Shown: positions 52,319-61,089 of the stretch, one piece after another
Layout: every line of letters begins with the position of its first letter
Numbering within the stretch: the first letter of the stretch is position 1
Assembly: GCF_051192575.1 (NCBI RefSeq)
Contig: NZ_JBPJSQ010000011.1
Location: forward strand, 1 to 64,000
Reading direction: 5' to 3'
Source: Aestuariimicrobium soli
GTDB taxonomy: Bacteria; Actinomycetota; Actinomycetes; Propionibacteriales; Propionibacteriaceae
DNA: 64,000 nt
Translations under genes and position numbers: made by a program
The notes under the pieces: generated by a model
What the model was told of the DNA's origin: nothing
Seen by the model: the letters and a program-made list of their open reading frames with translations, nothing else
Databases searched by the model: none

Positions 52319-53275
52319 TCACTCCTGTTCGGTGGTGGTCGGGTGGGTGCCTGCGTGCAGCAGGTTGGCCTCGTCGTCGAGACCGGACGATCGCAGCAGC
52401 TCCCGCGTGCGGGCATCGGCGTCGGTGGCCGCCGTTGACTGGGCGGTCAGCACGAGGGCGGCCAGCTCGTCCGGGGTGAGGCGGACGGCCGCGGCGCGGA
52501 ACTCGATGGCGACCGGGGCGCCGCCGGCGTTGACGGTGAGGTCGAGTTCGGGGAGCGAGGCCGTGCCGGTGATGGCCTGGAGCTCGGTCTGCAGAGCGTT
52601 GATGCGGGCCGCCGTGCGCTCGTTGTCGAGCCGGAACATCTCGTCGACCTGCGGGCCGGTGAGTCCGGTCAGGTCGGGCACCTCGAAGGGCGCGGTCTGC
52701 TTCATGCGTTGCACCGCCGCTCCGAAGTCCTCGCCGTCGGCCAGGTCGTCGAGGGCACTCAGCCAGGCGTCGAACTGCGGGTCGGCGGGAAGCGGAAGCG
52801 GCGGGGCCGCGGGGGCCGGCTCGGGGTCGGACGGCCGCTCGTCGCGGGCGGCCGACTCGTCGTCGACGCTGGGCGCCGCTCCGGTGATCAGGTCGGAGAA
52901 GGCCGGGGTCCACGCGGCCACCTGCCGGTTCGCGGCCCGAACCGCCAGTCGGTGGGCCAGCATCAGCTGCCGGTTGAGGCTTGCCGTCGAGGTCTCGGAC
53001 AGGGCCTCGTCGAAGCTGAGGCCGGTGAGTCGTCCGCCGGCGTCGACCCGCACCCTGACGATGCCGTGCTGGCCCTCGCCGCCAGCCGCCGCCAGGGCGG
53101 CCTGGGCGTTCGCGGCCTCCTGCAGCATCGTCGCGGTGTGCGCCTCGAGGCTGTCGAGCAGGCCCTGGATGCTGAAACTGCCGCCGTCGGGCAGGTCGAC
53201 CTCCTGCTGGAACAACTGTTGGGCCAGGGAGTCGGAGGTGCCGTCGTCCGAGGGGTCGCCGGGGGAGATCGTCAT
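52319..53275 (-). CDS. Tandem YbaB/EbfC-like protein
   Basis: 318 residues. Two segments resemble the YbaB fold: HGIVRVRVDAGGRLTGLSFD at ~70-90 with its following helix, and LDLTVNAGGAPVAIEFRAAA near 245-265. An acidic, Pro-rich linker (~140-165) separates them. YbaB-like proteins are common companions of WXG substrates in actinobacterial ESX-type loci; they bind DNA or act as chaperones. It ends two bases before the next start. Confidence 0.68.
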   Translation of the reverse strand: MTISPGDPSDDGTSDSLAQQLFQQEVDLPDGGSFSIQGLLDSLEAHTATMLQEAANAQAALAAAGGEGQHGIVRVRVDAGGRLTGLSFDEALSETSTASLNRQLMLAHRLAVRAANRQVAAWTPAFSDLITGAAPSVDDESAARDERPSDPEPAPAAPPLPLPADPQFDAWLSALDDLADGEDFGAAVQRMKQTAPFEVPDLTGLTGPQVDEMFRLDNERTAARINALQTELQAITGTASLPELDLTVNAGGAPVAIEFRAAAVRLTPDELAALVLTAQSTAATDADARTRELLRSSGLDDEANLLHAGTHPTTTEQE

Positions 53276-53311
53276 TGATCCACCGTAAGTCGCCCCGGGG
53301 TCAGCGGCCGG

Positions 53312-53905
53312 TCAGCGGCCAGCCAGTGTCGACGGCGGCTGTCGGCGGCGGGATGCCCCGGCTCCGCCCCGGGTGACCACGGCGATGACCGTGCCCCAGA
53401 CCACGACCATCGCGGCCACGTTGAGCACCGTCAGCAAGGCCACCGAGGCGCCGGTGTTGGCCGGCATGTCGGCCGGGACGACCACGGTGCGCTTGCCGAA
53501 GGTGGTGACATTGCTGGCCCGACCGTTGGTGAGCCGGTTGCGGGCCACGACGGCCACCTGACCCGAGAGCTCGTGACTGCTGGACACCGTCGTTCGCGCC
53601 AGTTCCTGTCGCTCCCAGGCCACGGTGGCCTCGCACGCATACATGCGCCACAGGGTCGTCCACGATCGGGAGCACGAGATCACGTCGGCCCGCCCCCGGT
53701 CGATCACCGTCGGCGACAGTTGGGGTCCGAAGGGGGCGGCGATCAGGGGAGACAGCACGATGAACCAGACGAAGCTGAGCACCACCCCCACCAGGATCGG
53801 CCTGGCCCCGCGAGGCATCGGCCGTCGCTGGGCCTTCAGCCAGGCGGCGCGCTCGTCGTCCGTCATCGCCTCGAAGTTGGGGCGGTCGGGGCCCTCGGTG
53901 GTCAT
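53312..53905 (-). CDS. Two-helix membrane protein of the type VII-like cassette
   Basis: 197 residues. Helices lie at ~40-62 (ARPILVGVVLSFVWFIVLSP) and ~155-180 (VALLTVLNVAAMVVVWGTVI), with a ~95-residue loop between, containing a likely pair of cysteines (DVISCSRSW, YACEAT), outside the membrane. The ATG at 53905 (MTTEGPDRPNF) is chosen over an upstream one. No EccB-E component is similar. It heads the cassette, 37 bp before the YbaB-like gene. Confidence 0.6.
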   Translation of the reverse strand: MTTEGPDRPNFEAMTDDERAAWLKAQRRPMPRGARPILVGVVLSFVWFIVLSPLIAAPFGPQLSPTVIDRGRADVISCSRSWTTLWRMYACEATVAWERQELARTTVSSSHELSGQVAVVARNRLTNGRASNVTTFGKRTVVVPADMPANTGASVALLTVLNVAAMVVVWGTVIAVVTRGGAGASRRRQPPSTLAGR

Positions 53906-53949
53906 GGGGGGAGTCTTGCACCGCCCGGGTTGATCTCGCGAGGAAGGGA

Positions 53950-53976
53950 TTGGCACTCGGGTTGAACGAGTGCCAG
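53950..53976 (+). promoter_or_regulatory. CIRCE element 1 (HrcA operator)
   Basis: TTGGCACTC-N9-GAGTGCCAG, very close to the CIRCE consensus. The groES -35 element TTGAAC (53962-53967) lies in its 9-base spacer. Confidence 0.93.
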
Positions 53977-53990
53977 CGCGGTACTAAGTT
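53962..53990 (+). promoter_or_regulatory. groESL promoter
   Basis: TTGAAC (53962-53967), 17-bp spacer, TAAGTT (53985-53990). Both neighbouring CIRCE elements overlap it or its start site, so HrcA would block it tightly. Confidence 0.8.
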
Positions 53991-53995
53991 GGTCA

Positions 53996-54022
53996 TTGGC
54001 ACTCGCCCGTGGTGAGTGCCAA
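53996..54022 (+). promoter_or_regulatory. CIRCE element 2 (HrcA operator)
   Basis: TTGGCACTC-N9-GAGTGCCAA, a perfect inverted repeat at the predicted transcription start. Confidence 0.95.
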
Positions 54023-54112
54023 ACCGAACGGGACGACACCGCGACGACGCCCCGGCCGGACACCTGAACTGACACGTGGCGCATCGCCACCAGCAACAGA
54101 AAGGGGTTTGAC

Positions 54113-54409
54113 GTGGCAACCACGATCAAGCCGCTCGAGGACCGCGTCCTCGTCCAGCCTCTCGACGCCGAGCAGCAGACCGCTTCGGGTCTGTACATCC
54201 CCGACACCGCCAAGGAGAAGCCCCAGGAGGGCAAGGTCGTGGCCACCGGCCCCGGTCGCATCGACGACTCCGGCAACCGCGTGCCCCTCGACGTCGCCGA
54301 GGGCGACGTCGTGATCTTCTCCAAGTACGGCGGCACCGAGGTCAAGTACGACGGCCAGGAGTACCTGCTTCTCAACGCGCGCGACATTCTCGCCGTCGTC
54401 ACCAAGTGA
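54113..54409 (+). CDS. groS: Co-chaperonin GroES
   Basis: 98 residues, full length, with the mobile loop (DAEQQTASGLYIPDTAKEKP) and the C-terminal VIFSKYGGTEVKYDGQEYLL. It caps GroEL during protein folding. GTG start at 54113 with AAAGGGG upstream. It is followed by groEL after 11 bases, under double CIRCE control. Confidence 0.97.
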   Translation: MATTIKPLEDRVLVQPLDAEQQTASGLYIPDTAKEKPQEGKVVATGPGRIDDSGNRVPLDVAEGDVVIFSKYGGTEVKYDGQEYLLLNARDILAVVTK

Positions 54410-54420
54410 GGTGACACTCC

Positions 54421-56022
54421 ATGGCCAAGACTCTGAAGTTCGATGAGGAGGCGCGTCGCTCGCTCGAGCGTGGCGTCGACATCCTCGCCAACACCGTCAA
54501 GGTGACCCTCGGCCCCAAGGGCCGTTACGTGGTGCTCGACAAGAAGTGGGGCGCCCCCACCATCACCAACGATGGTGTGACCGTGGCCCGCGAGGTCGAG
54601 CTCTCCGACCCCTACGAGAACCTTGGCGCCCAGCTCGCCAAGGAGGTCGCCACCAAGACCAACGACGTCGCCGGTGACGGCACCACCACCGCCACAGTGC
54701 TGGCCCAGGCGCTCGTGCACGAGGGCCTGCGGGCCGTCGCCTCGGGTGCCAACCCGATCGGCCTCAAGCGCGGTATCGACAAGGCCGTCGAGGCCCTCGT
54801 CGAGGAGCTGCGTTCGGTGTCGCGTGCGGTCGAGACCACCAGCGACATGGCGTCGGTGGCCACCATCAGCTCGCGCGACGAGCAGATCGGCGAGCTGATC
54901 GCCGAGGCGTTCGACAAGGTCGGCAAGGACGGTGTCATCACCGTCGACGAGTCGAACACCTTCGGCACCGAGCTCGAGTTCACCGAGGGCATGCAGTTCG
55001 ACAAGGGCTACCTGTCGCCCTACTTCGTCACCGATGCCGATCGCATGGAGGCCGTGCTCGAGGATCCCTACATCCTCGTGCACTCCGGCAAGATCAGCTC
55101 GATGAACGACCTGCTGCCGCTGCTGGAGAAGGTCATTGCCGCCCACGGCACCCTGTTCATCGTGGCCGAGGACGTCGACGGCGAGGCGCTGTCGACCCTG
55201 GTCGTGAACAAGATCCGCGGCACCTTCACCTCGGTCGCCGTCAAGGCTCCTGCCTTCGGTGATCGTCGCAAGGCCATGCTCGAGGACATCGCCATCCTGA
55301 CCGGTGGTCAGGTGGTCGCTCCCGAGGTCGGCCTGAAGCTCGACCAGGTGGGTCTGGAGGTGCTCGGCCGCGCCCGTCGCGTCGTCGTCACCAAGGACAA
55401 CACCACCCTGGTCGACGGCGCCGGATCGTCCGACGAGGTTGCCGGTCGCGTCGCGCAGCTGCGCGCCGAGATCGAGCGCACCGACTCCGACTGGGACCGC
55501 GAGAAGCTGCAGGAGCGCGTCGCCAAGCTGGCCGGCGGTGTCTGCGTGATCAAGGTCGGCGCCGCCACCGAGGTGGAGCTGAAGGAGAAGAAGCACCGCA
55601 TCGAGGACGCCGTCTCGGCCACCCGTGCGGCCATCGAGGAGGGCATCGTCGCCGGTGGCGGCTCCGCCCTCGTCCACGCCTCGAAGGTGCTGGCCGACGG
55701 CCTGGGCCTCGAGGGCGACGAGAAGACCGGCGCCCAGATCGTGGCGAAGTCGGTCGTCGAGCCGCTGCGCTGGATCGCCGAGAACGGTGGCGAGCAGGGT
55801 TACGTGATCGTCTCGAAGGTCGCCGAGCTGGAGCCGAACCACGGCTACAACGGCAAGACCGGTGAGTACCAGGACCTCGTCGAGGCCGGGGTCATCGACC
55901 CGGTCAAGGTGACCCGTTCGGCTCTCGCCAACGCCGCCTCGATCGCCGGTCTGCTGCTCACCACCGAGACGCTGGTCGTCGACAAGCCCGAGGACGAGGA
56001 CGAGGACGGCCACCAGCACTGA
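54421..56022 (+). CDS. groL: Chaperonin GroEL
   Basis: 533 residues. All segments are conserved, including GDGTTTATVLAQALV near 85 and the ATP-site LGPKGRYVVLD. The C-terminus ends EDEDGHQH, a His-rich tail, which is the mark of the groES-linked groEL1 copy of actinobacteria and is distinct from the Gly-Gly-Met tail of the other copy. No second groEL lies in the window. A strong terminator follows 40 bases later. Confidence 0.97.
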   Translation: MAKTLKFDEEARRSLERGVDILANTVKVTLGPKGRYVVLDKKWGAPTITNDGVTVAREVELSDPYENLGAQLAKEVATKTNDVAGDGTTTATVLAQALVHEGLRAVASGANPIGLKRGIDKAVEALVEELRSVSRAVETTSDMASVATISSRDEQIGELIAEAFDKVGKDGVITVDESNTFGTELEFTEGMQFDKGYLSPYFVTDADRMEAVLEDPYILVHSGKISSMNDLLPLLEKVIAAHGTLFIVAEDVDGEALSTLVVNKIRGTFTSVAVKAPAFGDRRKAMLEDIAILTGGQVVAPEVGLKLDQVGLEVLGRARRVVVTKDNTTLVDGAGSSDEVAGRVAQLRAEIERTDSDWDREKLQERVAKLAGGVCVIKVGAATEVELKEKKHRIEDAVSATRAAIEEGIVAGGGSALVHASKVLADGLGLEGDEKTGAQIVAKSVVEPLRWIAENGGEQGYVIVSKVAELEPNHGYNGKTGEYQDLVEAGVIDPVKVTRSALANAASIAGLLLTTETLVVDKPEDEDEDGHQH

Positions 56023-56062
56023 GCTGGAGCTGCCCTCGCACCCTGAACCGGGCGTGATGTGA

Positions 56063-56101
56063 CACCGCGGCCCCCGACCAGACCGGTCGGGGGCCGCGGT
56101 G
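56063..56101 (+). terminator. Terminator of groESL
   Basis: A perfect 17-bp GC-rich stem (56063-56079 with 56085-56101), loop AGACC, 40 bases after groEL. A short GTTCT follows. Confidence 0.9.
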
Positions 56102-56131
56102 CGTTCTGGCTGAGGTCTTCTGGGCCCGCCC

Positions 56132-56188
56132 CGCCCCGCCGCAATCCCCGCCCCGCTCCGCCCCGCCCGCTCCGCCCCGCCCCCTCCG
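56132..56188. repeat. CCGCCCCGC low-complexity tract
   Basis: About 57 bp consisting of variants of CCGCCCC with rare A/T. The region is nearly free of G+T on this strand apart from single bases, and is liable to slippage. Confidence 0.85.
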
Positions 56189-56198
56189 CAAACTCCCA

Positions 56199-56246
56199 CG
56201 AAAGAGTGCGACTCTTAGGAAACTTCCTGCGGGCCGCACTCTTTCG
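56199..56246. terminator. Hairpin of the shared palindrome family
   Basis: CGAAAGAGTGCG (56199-56210) pairs with its complement at 56235-56246, and the inner AGGAA/TTCCT (56217-56228) extends the pairing. It shares GTGCGAC, AGGAA and TTCCTG with the hairpin at 4631-4666 and the half hairpin at 1278. Confidence 0.7.
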
Positions 56247-56382
56247 AGAGAGTCTGCGGACGACAGTGGCGTCCCGAAGGGTGCCGGCTGTGGGGCGCTC
56301 GCCGATGGGTGCCGGGGCGAGTGGGGATCACGCCCGTCGCGAAGCAGGCTTGGCCGCGTCGTCCCGGCGGGGGCCGCGCGGA

Positions 56383-56388
56383 TAGACT
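56383..56388 (+). promoter_or_regulatory. guaB -10 element
   Basis: TAGACT, giving a leader of about 22 nt that includes AAAGG before the GTG. The -35 is unclear. Confidence 0.5.
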
Positions 56389-56417
56389 GACGCGCATCCC
56401 CCTCTGAAAGGTGCGCA

Positions 56418-57947
56418 GTGACCGTTCCCGCAGACCTGTCCCCGGCTGGCGTCCCCCTGGCCTTCGAAACCCTGGGCCTGACTTTCGACGACGTGCTGCT
56501 GCAGCCGGTGGCCTCCGACGTGATTCCCTCGGAAGTGGACACCTCGGCCAAGGTCTCGCGGCGGATCAGCGTGAAGATTCCGCTGGTCAGCTCCGCGATG
56601 GACACCGTCACCGAGACCCGGATGGCCGTCGCCATGGCCCGTCAGGGCGGGCTGGGCATCCTGCACCGCAACCTGTCGATCGCCGATCAGGCCGCCATGG
56701 TCGACCAGGTGAAGCGCTCCGAGGCCGGCATGGTCGACGAGCCGATCACCATCACCCCCGACGCCACCCTGCGCGAGGCCGACGAACTGTGCGCCCGCTA
56801 CCGCATCTCGGGTGTGCCGGTGGTCAACTCCTCGCTCGAGTTGCTCGGCATCGTCACCAACCGTGACATGCGTTTCGAGGACGACGGCTCGCGCCTCGTC
56901 CGCGACGTGATGACCCCGATGCCGCTGGTCACCGCCCCGGTCGGCGTCACCGCGGACGACGCGCTGAAGCTGCTGGCCCAGCACAAGATCGAGAAGCTGC
57001 CGATCGTGGACGGCCAGAACCGCCTGCGCGGGCTGATCACGCTCAAGGACTACGTGAAGTCCGACCGCTACCCGCTGGCCAGCAAGGACCCTCAGGGACG
57101 ACTCCGCGTGGGCGCGGCCATCGGCTTCTGGGGTGACTCGTGGGAGCGCGCGATGGCGCTCGTCGAGGAGGGCGTCGACCTGCTGGTGGTCGACACCGCC
57201 CACGGTCACTCGCAAGGGGTGGTCGACATGATCAAGCGGCTGCGCGCCGAGAAGGCCTGTGCCGATGTCGACCTGGTCGGCGGCAACGTCGCCACCTACG
57301 AGGGCGCGAAGGCGCTCGTCGAGGCCGGGGTCGACGGCATCAAGGTCGGGGTCGGCCCCGGCTCGATCTGCACCACCCGCGTGGTGGCGGGCGTGGGTGT
57401 GCCGCAGGTGACCGCGATCCACCAGGCGGCGCGGGCGGCTCGTCCGGCCGGTGTCCCGGTGATCGGCGACGGCGGCCTGCAGTACTCCGGTGACATCGCC
57501 AAGGCGCTGGTGGCCGGGGCCGACACCGTCATGCTGGGTTCGCTGCTGGCCGGCTGCTCCGAGTCGCCCGGTGAGCTGGTGTTCATCAACGGCAAGCAGT
57601 TCAAGAGCTACCGCGGCATGGGCTCGCTGGGTGCGATGGCCGCCCGCGGGCGCAAGGCGTCCTACTCCAAGGACCGTTACTTCCAGGGCGACGTCACCTC
57701 CGACGACAAGATCGTGCCCGAGGGCATCGAGGGTCAGGTGGCCTTCCGCGGGCCGCTCGAGGCCGTCGCCTACCAGCTCGTCGGGGGGCTGCGGCAGTCC
57801 ATGTTCTACTCGGGCGCCCGCTCGATCGACGAGTTGCACGAGAATGGGGCGTTCGTCCGGATCACGTCGGCGGGCCTGCGCGAGTCGCACCCCCACGACA
57901 TCCAGATGACCGTCGAAGCCCCCAACTACTCCTCCTCCAAGAACTGA
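56418..57947 (+). CDS. guaB: Inosine-5'-monophosphate dehydrogenase
   Basis: 509 residues. It oxidises IMP to XMP with NAD, the committed step of GMP synthesis. The TIM-barrel domain is interrupted by two CBS domains (about 105-225). The catalytic Cys is in GVGPGSICTTRVVAG and the mobile flap GAMAARGRKASYSKDRYFQ carries the conserved Arg-Tyr. It starts at GTG 56418 and is followed by guaB3 after eight bases. Confidence 0.97.
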   Translation: MTVPADLSPAGVPLAFETLGLTFDDVLLQPVASDVIPSEVDTSAKVSRRISVKIPLVSSAMDTVTETRMAVAMARQGGLGILHRNLSIADQAAMVDQVKRSEAGMVDEPITITPDATLREADELCARYRISGVPVVNSSLELLGIVTNRDMRFEDDGSRLVRDVMTPMPLVTAPVGVTADDALKLLAQHKIEKLPIVDGQNRLRGLITLKDYVKSDRYPLASKDPQGRLRVGAAIGFWGDSWERAMALVEEGVDLLVVDTAHGHSQGVVDMIKRLRAEKACADVDLVGGNVATYEGAKALVEAGVDGIKVGVGPGSICTTRVVAGVGVPQVTAIHQAARAARPAGVPVIGDGGLQYSGDIAKALVAGADTVMLGSLLAGCSESPGELVFINGKQFKSYRGMGSLGAMAARGRKASYSKDRYFQGDVTSDDKIVPEGIEGQVAFRGPLEAVAYQLVGGLRQSMFYSGARSIDELHENGAFVRITSAGLRESHPHDIQMTVEAPNYSSSKN

Positions 57948-57955
57948 GGCCCGCA

Positions 57956-59059
57956 GTGTTCGACATCGGCCGTAGCCCGCGCGCCCAGCGTGCGTACAAC
58001 CTCGACGAGATCTCGATCGTGCCCTCGCGGCGCACCCGCGGTGTCGACCAGGTGAGCCTCGCGTGGAAGATCGACGCCGTCGGCTTCGAGTTCCCGATCA
58101 TCGCCGCCCCCATGGACTCGGTGATGAGCCCCGCCACCGCCATCGAGATGGGACGACTGGGCGGTCTCGGCGTGCTCAATCTCGAGGGGCTGTGGACCCG
58201 CTACGAGGACCCGACCGCGCAGCTGGCCGAGCTGGCCGCCATCAGCGACCCCGTCGAGGCGACGGTGGCGATGCAGCGCATCTATGCCGAGCCGATCAAG
58301 GGTGAGCTGATTCGCGCCCGCATGAACGAGATCCGCGAGGCCGGGGTGCCGGCCGCCGGGTCGTTGTCGCCGCAGAACACCCAGGCGTTCGCCGCCGACG
58401 TGGTCGCCTCGAACCCCGACTTCTTCGTGATCCGCGGCACCGCGGTGTCGGCCGAGCACGTCTCCGACGAGGTGGAGCCGCTCAACCTCAAGGAGTTCAT
58501 CTACGAGCTCGACGTGCCGGTGATCGTCGGCGGGTGCGCCAACTACCAGACCGCCCTGCACCTGATGCGCGCCGGCGCCGCCGGAGTGCTGGTGGGCTTC
58601 GGTGGGGGAGCCACCGGCGCGAACCGTGACGTGCTCGGCATCGAGGTGCCGATGGCCTCGGCCATCGCCGACGTCGCCGACGCGCGCCGCGACTACATGG
58701 CCGAGTCGGGCGGGCGCTACGTGCACCTGATCGCCGATGGTGGCATGGGACGATCCGGAGCCATCGTCCGCGCCCTCGCGTGCGGGGCCGACGCCGTCAT
58801 GGTGGGCACCCCGCTGGCTCGCGCCCAGGAGGCCCCCGGTCAGGGCTGGCACTGGGGCGCCGAAGCCTGGCACGAGACCCTGCCCCGGGGCCGCCGCACC
58901 CGCGTGGAGCAGGTCGGCACCCTCGAAGAGGTGCTGTTCGGCCCCTCGCGGGTCACCGACGGCACCATGAACCTGGTCGGGGCGCTGCGCCGCGCCATGG
59001 CCACCACCGGCTACACGGACCTGAAGGAATTCCAGCGCATCGAGCTGGTGGTGCACTGA
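57956..59059 (+). CDS. guaB3: GuaB3-family IMP dehydrogenase-related protein
   Basis: 367 residues, without CBS domains. It has the IMPDH-type barrel (FPIIAAPMDSVMSP, HLIADGGMGRSGAI) and the GuaB3-specific start EIGR-like MFDIGRSPRAQRAYNLDE. Where GuaB has GPGSICTTR, this protein reads GGGATGANR, so the catalytic Cys position is Gly when the loops are aligned without gaps. That makes ordinary IMPDH chemistry unlikely; the function of GuaB3 in actinobacteria is not settled. It is coupled to guaB and overlaps the next start by one base. Confidence 0.92.
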   Translation: MFDIGRSPRAQRAYNLDEISIVPSRRTRGVDQVSLAWKIDAVGFEFPIIAAPMDSVMSPATAIEMGRLGGLGVLNLEGLWTRYEDPTAQLAELAAISDPVEATVAMQRIYAEPIKGELIRARMNEIREAGVPAAGSLSPQNTQAFAADVVASNPDFFVIRGTAVSAEHVSDEVEPLNLKEFIYELDVPVIVGGCANYQTALHLMRAGAAGVLVGFGGGATGANRDVLGIEVPMASAIADVADARRDYMAESGGRYVHLIADGGMGRSGAIVRALACGADAVMVGTPLARAQEAPGQGWHWGAEAWHETLPRGRRTRVEQVGTLEEVLFGPSRVTDGTMNLVGALRRAMATTGYTDLKEFQRIELVVH

Positions 59060-59370
59060 TGTCTGCCGAGGCGGCGGTTCCCGCCGAGTTGGCCCGCCTG
59101 CGGTCGTCCATCGACAACATGGATGCAGCGCTGATCCACCTGCTGGCAGAGCGGTTCAAGGTGACCCAGCGGGTGGGGGAGTTGAAGGCAGATCTGGGCC
59201 TGCCGCCGGCCGATCCGACGCGCGAGCAGGCGCAGATCACCCGGCTTCGGCAGTTGGCCGAGGAGTCGCATCTCGACCCGGAGTTCGCCGAGAAGATCAT
59301 CGGGTTCATCGTGGCCGAGGTCGTGCGCAACCACGAGGTGCTGCGCCGCGAGGCCGAACAGCTGCCCTGA
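59059..59370 (+). CDS. Chorismate mutase, AroQ type
   Basis: 103 residues, all helical. The first helix carries LRSSIDNMDAALIHLLAERF with the conserved Arg and Asp/Glu residues, and KADLGLPPADPTREQAQ follows the loop, matching AroQ mutases of the intracellular kind. It makes prephenate for Phe/Tyr synthesis. The ATG overlaps the guaB3 stop (TGATG), linking it by translation to the purine genes, for no obvious metabolic reason. Confidence 0.87.
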   Translation: MSAEAAVPAELARLRSSIDNMDAALIHLLAERFKVTQRVGELKADLGLPPADPTREQAQITRLRQLAEESHLDPEFAEKIIGFIVAEVVRNHEVLRREAEQLP

Positions 59371-59416
59371 TCGGGCCTCGCGCCCGAACGAGATCTGGGC
59401 GGGTGGGCTCAGGCCA

Positions 59417-59501
59417 ACACCGATCCGAAACGGTGTCACCCTGCGAGTTTGTGCCACCAGATGGCAACTTCACGCACGGTGACACCGTTTCGGATCGGTG
59501 T
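59417..59501. terminator. Long hairpin between convergent chorismate mutase and cysE genes
   Basis: Perfect 24-bp arms at 59417-59440 and 59478-59501 (ACACCGATCCGAAACGG opens the left arm). The 37-base interior also pairs partially around CCAGATGG. A strong bidirectional terminator is the simplest reading. Confidence 0.82.
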
Positions 59502-59530
59502 GTCCGGACGAGGGCCCGCGACCGAGGGGC

Positions 59531-60160
59531 TCAGATCTCGAATTCCGGCGCCAAACCGGTGTCGCCGGAGAACGAGGCGAACCCGTTGACTCCCTGGCCG
59601 GCGGTCGCGAACTGCTTCTCGCGGATGTGCGAGGGCGCCGCCAGAACCGTCTCACCAGCGGGAACGTCCTTGATCACCAGGGCGGCCGAGCCGATCTTGG
59701 CGTCGTCACCGATGGTGATGTTGCCGATGATGGCCGCGCCCGCGCCGATCACGACCCGGTCGCCCAGAGTGGGGTGACGCTTCACGGGCTGCAGGCTTCG
59801 TCCGCCGAGGGTGACCTGGTGGTACATCATGCAGTCGTCGCCGATCACGGCGGTCTCGCCGATCACGACACCCATGCCGTGGTCGATGAAGAACCGGCGC
59901 CCGATGGTGGCGCCGGGGTGAATCTCGATGCCCGTCAGGAAGCGGCTCGCCTGCGAGACCACCCGGGCCGCCGGACGAAGCCGGTCCGAGGTCGTCCACA
60001 TCGAGTTCGCCACCCGGTGCAGCCACACGGCGTGCAGGCCCGAATAGGCCACCGCGACCAGGGCCCGGGAGCTGGCGGCGGGATCCTCGCGCATCGCTGC
60101 GTCGATGTCCTCACTCACCCGCTCCCGGACCCGGGAGGCCAGAGAGAGAAGTCGGCTCAT
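59531..60160 (-). CDS. cysE: Serine O-acetyltransferase
   Basis: 209 residues. It acetylates serine as the first step of cysteine synthesis. The left-handed beta-helix repeats hold the catalytic DHGMGVVIGETAVIGDDCMM and YHQVTLGG. The C-terminal end (GDTGLAPEFEI) ends in Ile, the residue that enzymes of this type insert into the CysK active site. It starts inside the cysK stop region with 4-bp overlap. Confidence 0.94.
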   Translation of the reverse strand: MSRLLSLASRVRERVSEDIDAAMREDPAASSRALVAVAYSGLHAVWLHRVANSMWTTSDRLRPAARVVSQASRFLTGIEIHPGATIGRRFFIDHGMGVVIGETAVIGDDCMMYHQVTLGGRSLQPVKRHPTLGDRVVIGAGAAIIGNITIGDDAKIGSAALVIKDVPAGETVLAAPSHIREKQFATAGQGVNGFASFSGDTGLAPEFEI

Positions 60161-61089
60161 GCCTGCTGGAGCAGGTGGCTGTACAGCACCGAGGTCAGGT
60201 AGCGCTCGCCGAAGCTGGGCAGCACGACCACGATCAGCTTGCCGGCGTTCTCGGGACGCTCCGCGACCTGGCGGGCGGCGTCCAGAGCGGCACCCGACGA
60301 GATGCCGACCAGCAGGCCCTCCTCGGTGGCCGCCTTGCGGGCCACCTCGACGGCGGTGTCGGTGGAGATGTCGATCACCTCGTCGATGATGTCGCGGTTG
60401 ACGTTGGTGGGGATGAAGTTCGCTCCGAGACCCTGGATCTTGTGCGGGCCGGGGTTGCCACCGTTGAGGATCGGCGACTCGGCGGGCTCGACACCGACCA
60501 GCTTGATGTCGGGGTTCTTCTCCTTCAGGAACTTGCCCGCACCCGAGATGGTGCCACCGGTGCCGATGCCGGCCACCAAGATGTCGATCTTGCCCTCGGT
60601 GTCGTCCCAGATCTCGGGGCCGGTGGTGGCGTAGTGGATGGCGGGGTTGGCGGGGTTGTCGAACTGGCGCACCAGCACGGCACCGTCGGCGGCTCCCAGC
60701 TCCTCGGCCTTGGCGACGGCGCCCTTCATGCCCTCGGGGCCGGGCGTCAGCACCAGCTCGGCGCCGTACGCGCGCAGCAGGGCGCGGCGCTCGAGCGACA
60801 TGGTCTCGGGCATGGCCAGCACCACCTTGTAGCCGCGGGCCGCACCCACCATGGCCAGCGCGATACCGGTGTTGCCGGAGGTGGCCTCCACGATGGTGCC
60901 ACCCTCTCGTAGCTCGCCCGACTTCTCGGCGGCGTCGATCATGGCCACGCCGATGCGGTCCTTGACCGAGCTGGCGGGGTTGTAGAACTCGAGCTTGGCG
61001 GCCACAGTGGCGTTGTCGCCCACGAGGCGATTGATGCGGACGAGCGGGGTCCGTCCGACGAGGTCAGTCACATTTGCATAGATGCCCAT
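60157..61089 (-). CDS. cysK: Cysteine synthase A
   Basis: 310 residues, PLP-dependent. The PLP lysine is in NPASSVKDRIG, the substrate loop is EATSGNTGIAL and the phosphate loop GTGGTISG. It makes cysteine from O-acetylserine and sulfide. The start is the ATG at 61089, two codons after another in-frame ATG (61095). Upstream, ATAACAATCGCTTAT (61094-61108) has short inverted ends and could be a regulator site. It is divergent from the small membrane protein gene. Confidence 0.95.
   Translation of the reverse strand: MGIYANVTDLVGRTPLVRINRLVGDNATVAAKLEFYNPASSVKDRIGVAMIDAAEKSGELREGGTIVEATSGNTGIALAMVGAARGYKVVLAMPETMSLERRALLRAYGAELVLTPGPEGMKGAVAKAEELGAADGAVLVRQFDNPANPAIHYATTGPEIWDDTEGKIDILVAGIGTGGTISGAGKFLKEKNPDIKLVGVEPAESPILNGGNPGPHKIQGLGANFIPTNVNRDIIDEVIDISTDTAVEVARKAATEEGLLVGISSGAALDAARQVAERPENAGKLIVVVLPSFGERYLTSVLYSHLLQQA

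Larger units (their letters stand above)
56102..56417. other. 316-bp intergenic region groEL to guaB
   Basis: It contains a low-complexity C-rich tract (56132-56188), a second hairpin (56199-56246) and the guaB -10 element. No coding frame here is supported. Confidence 0.7.
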
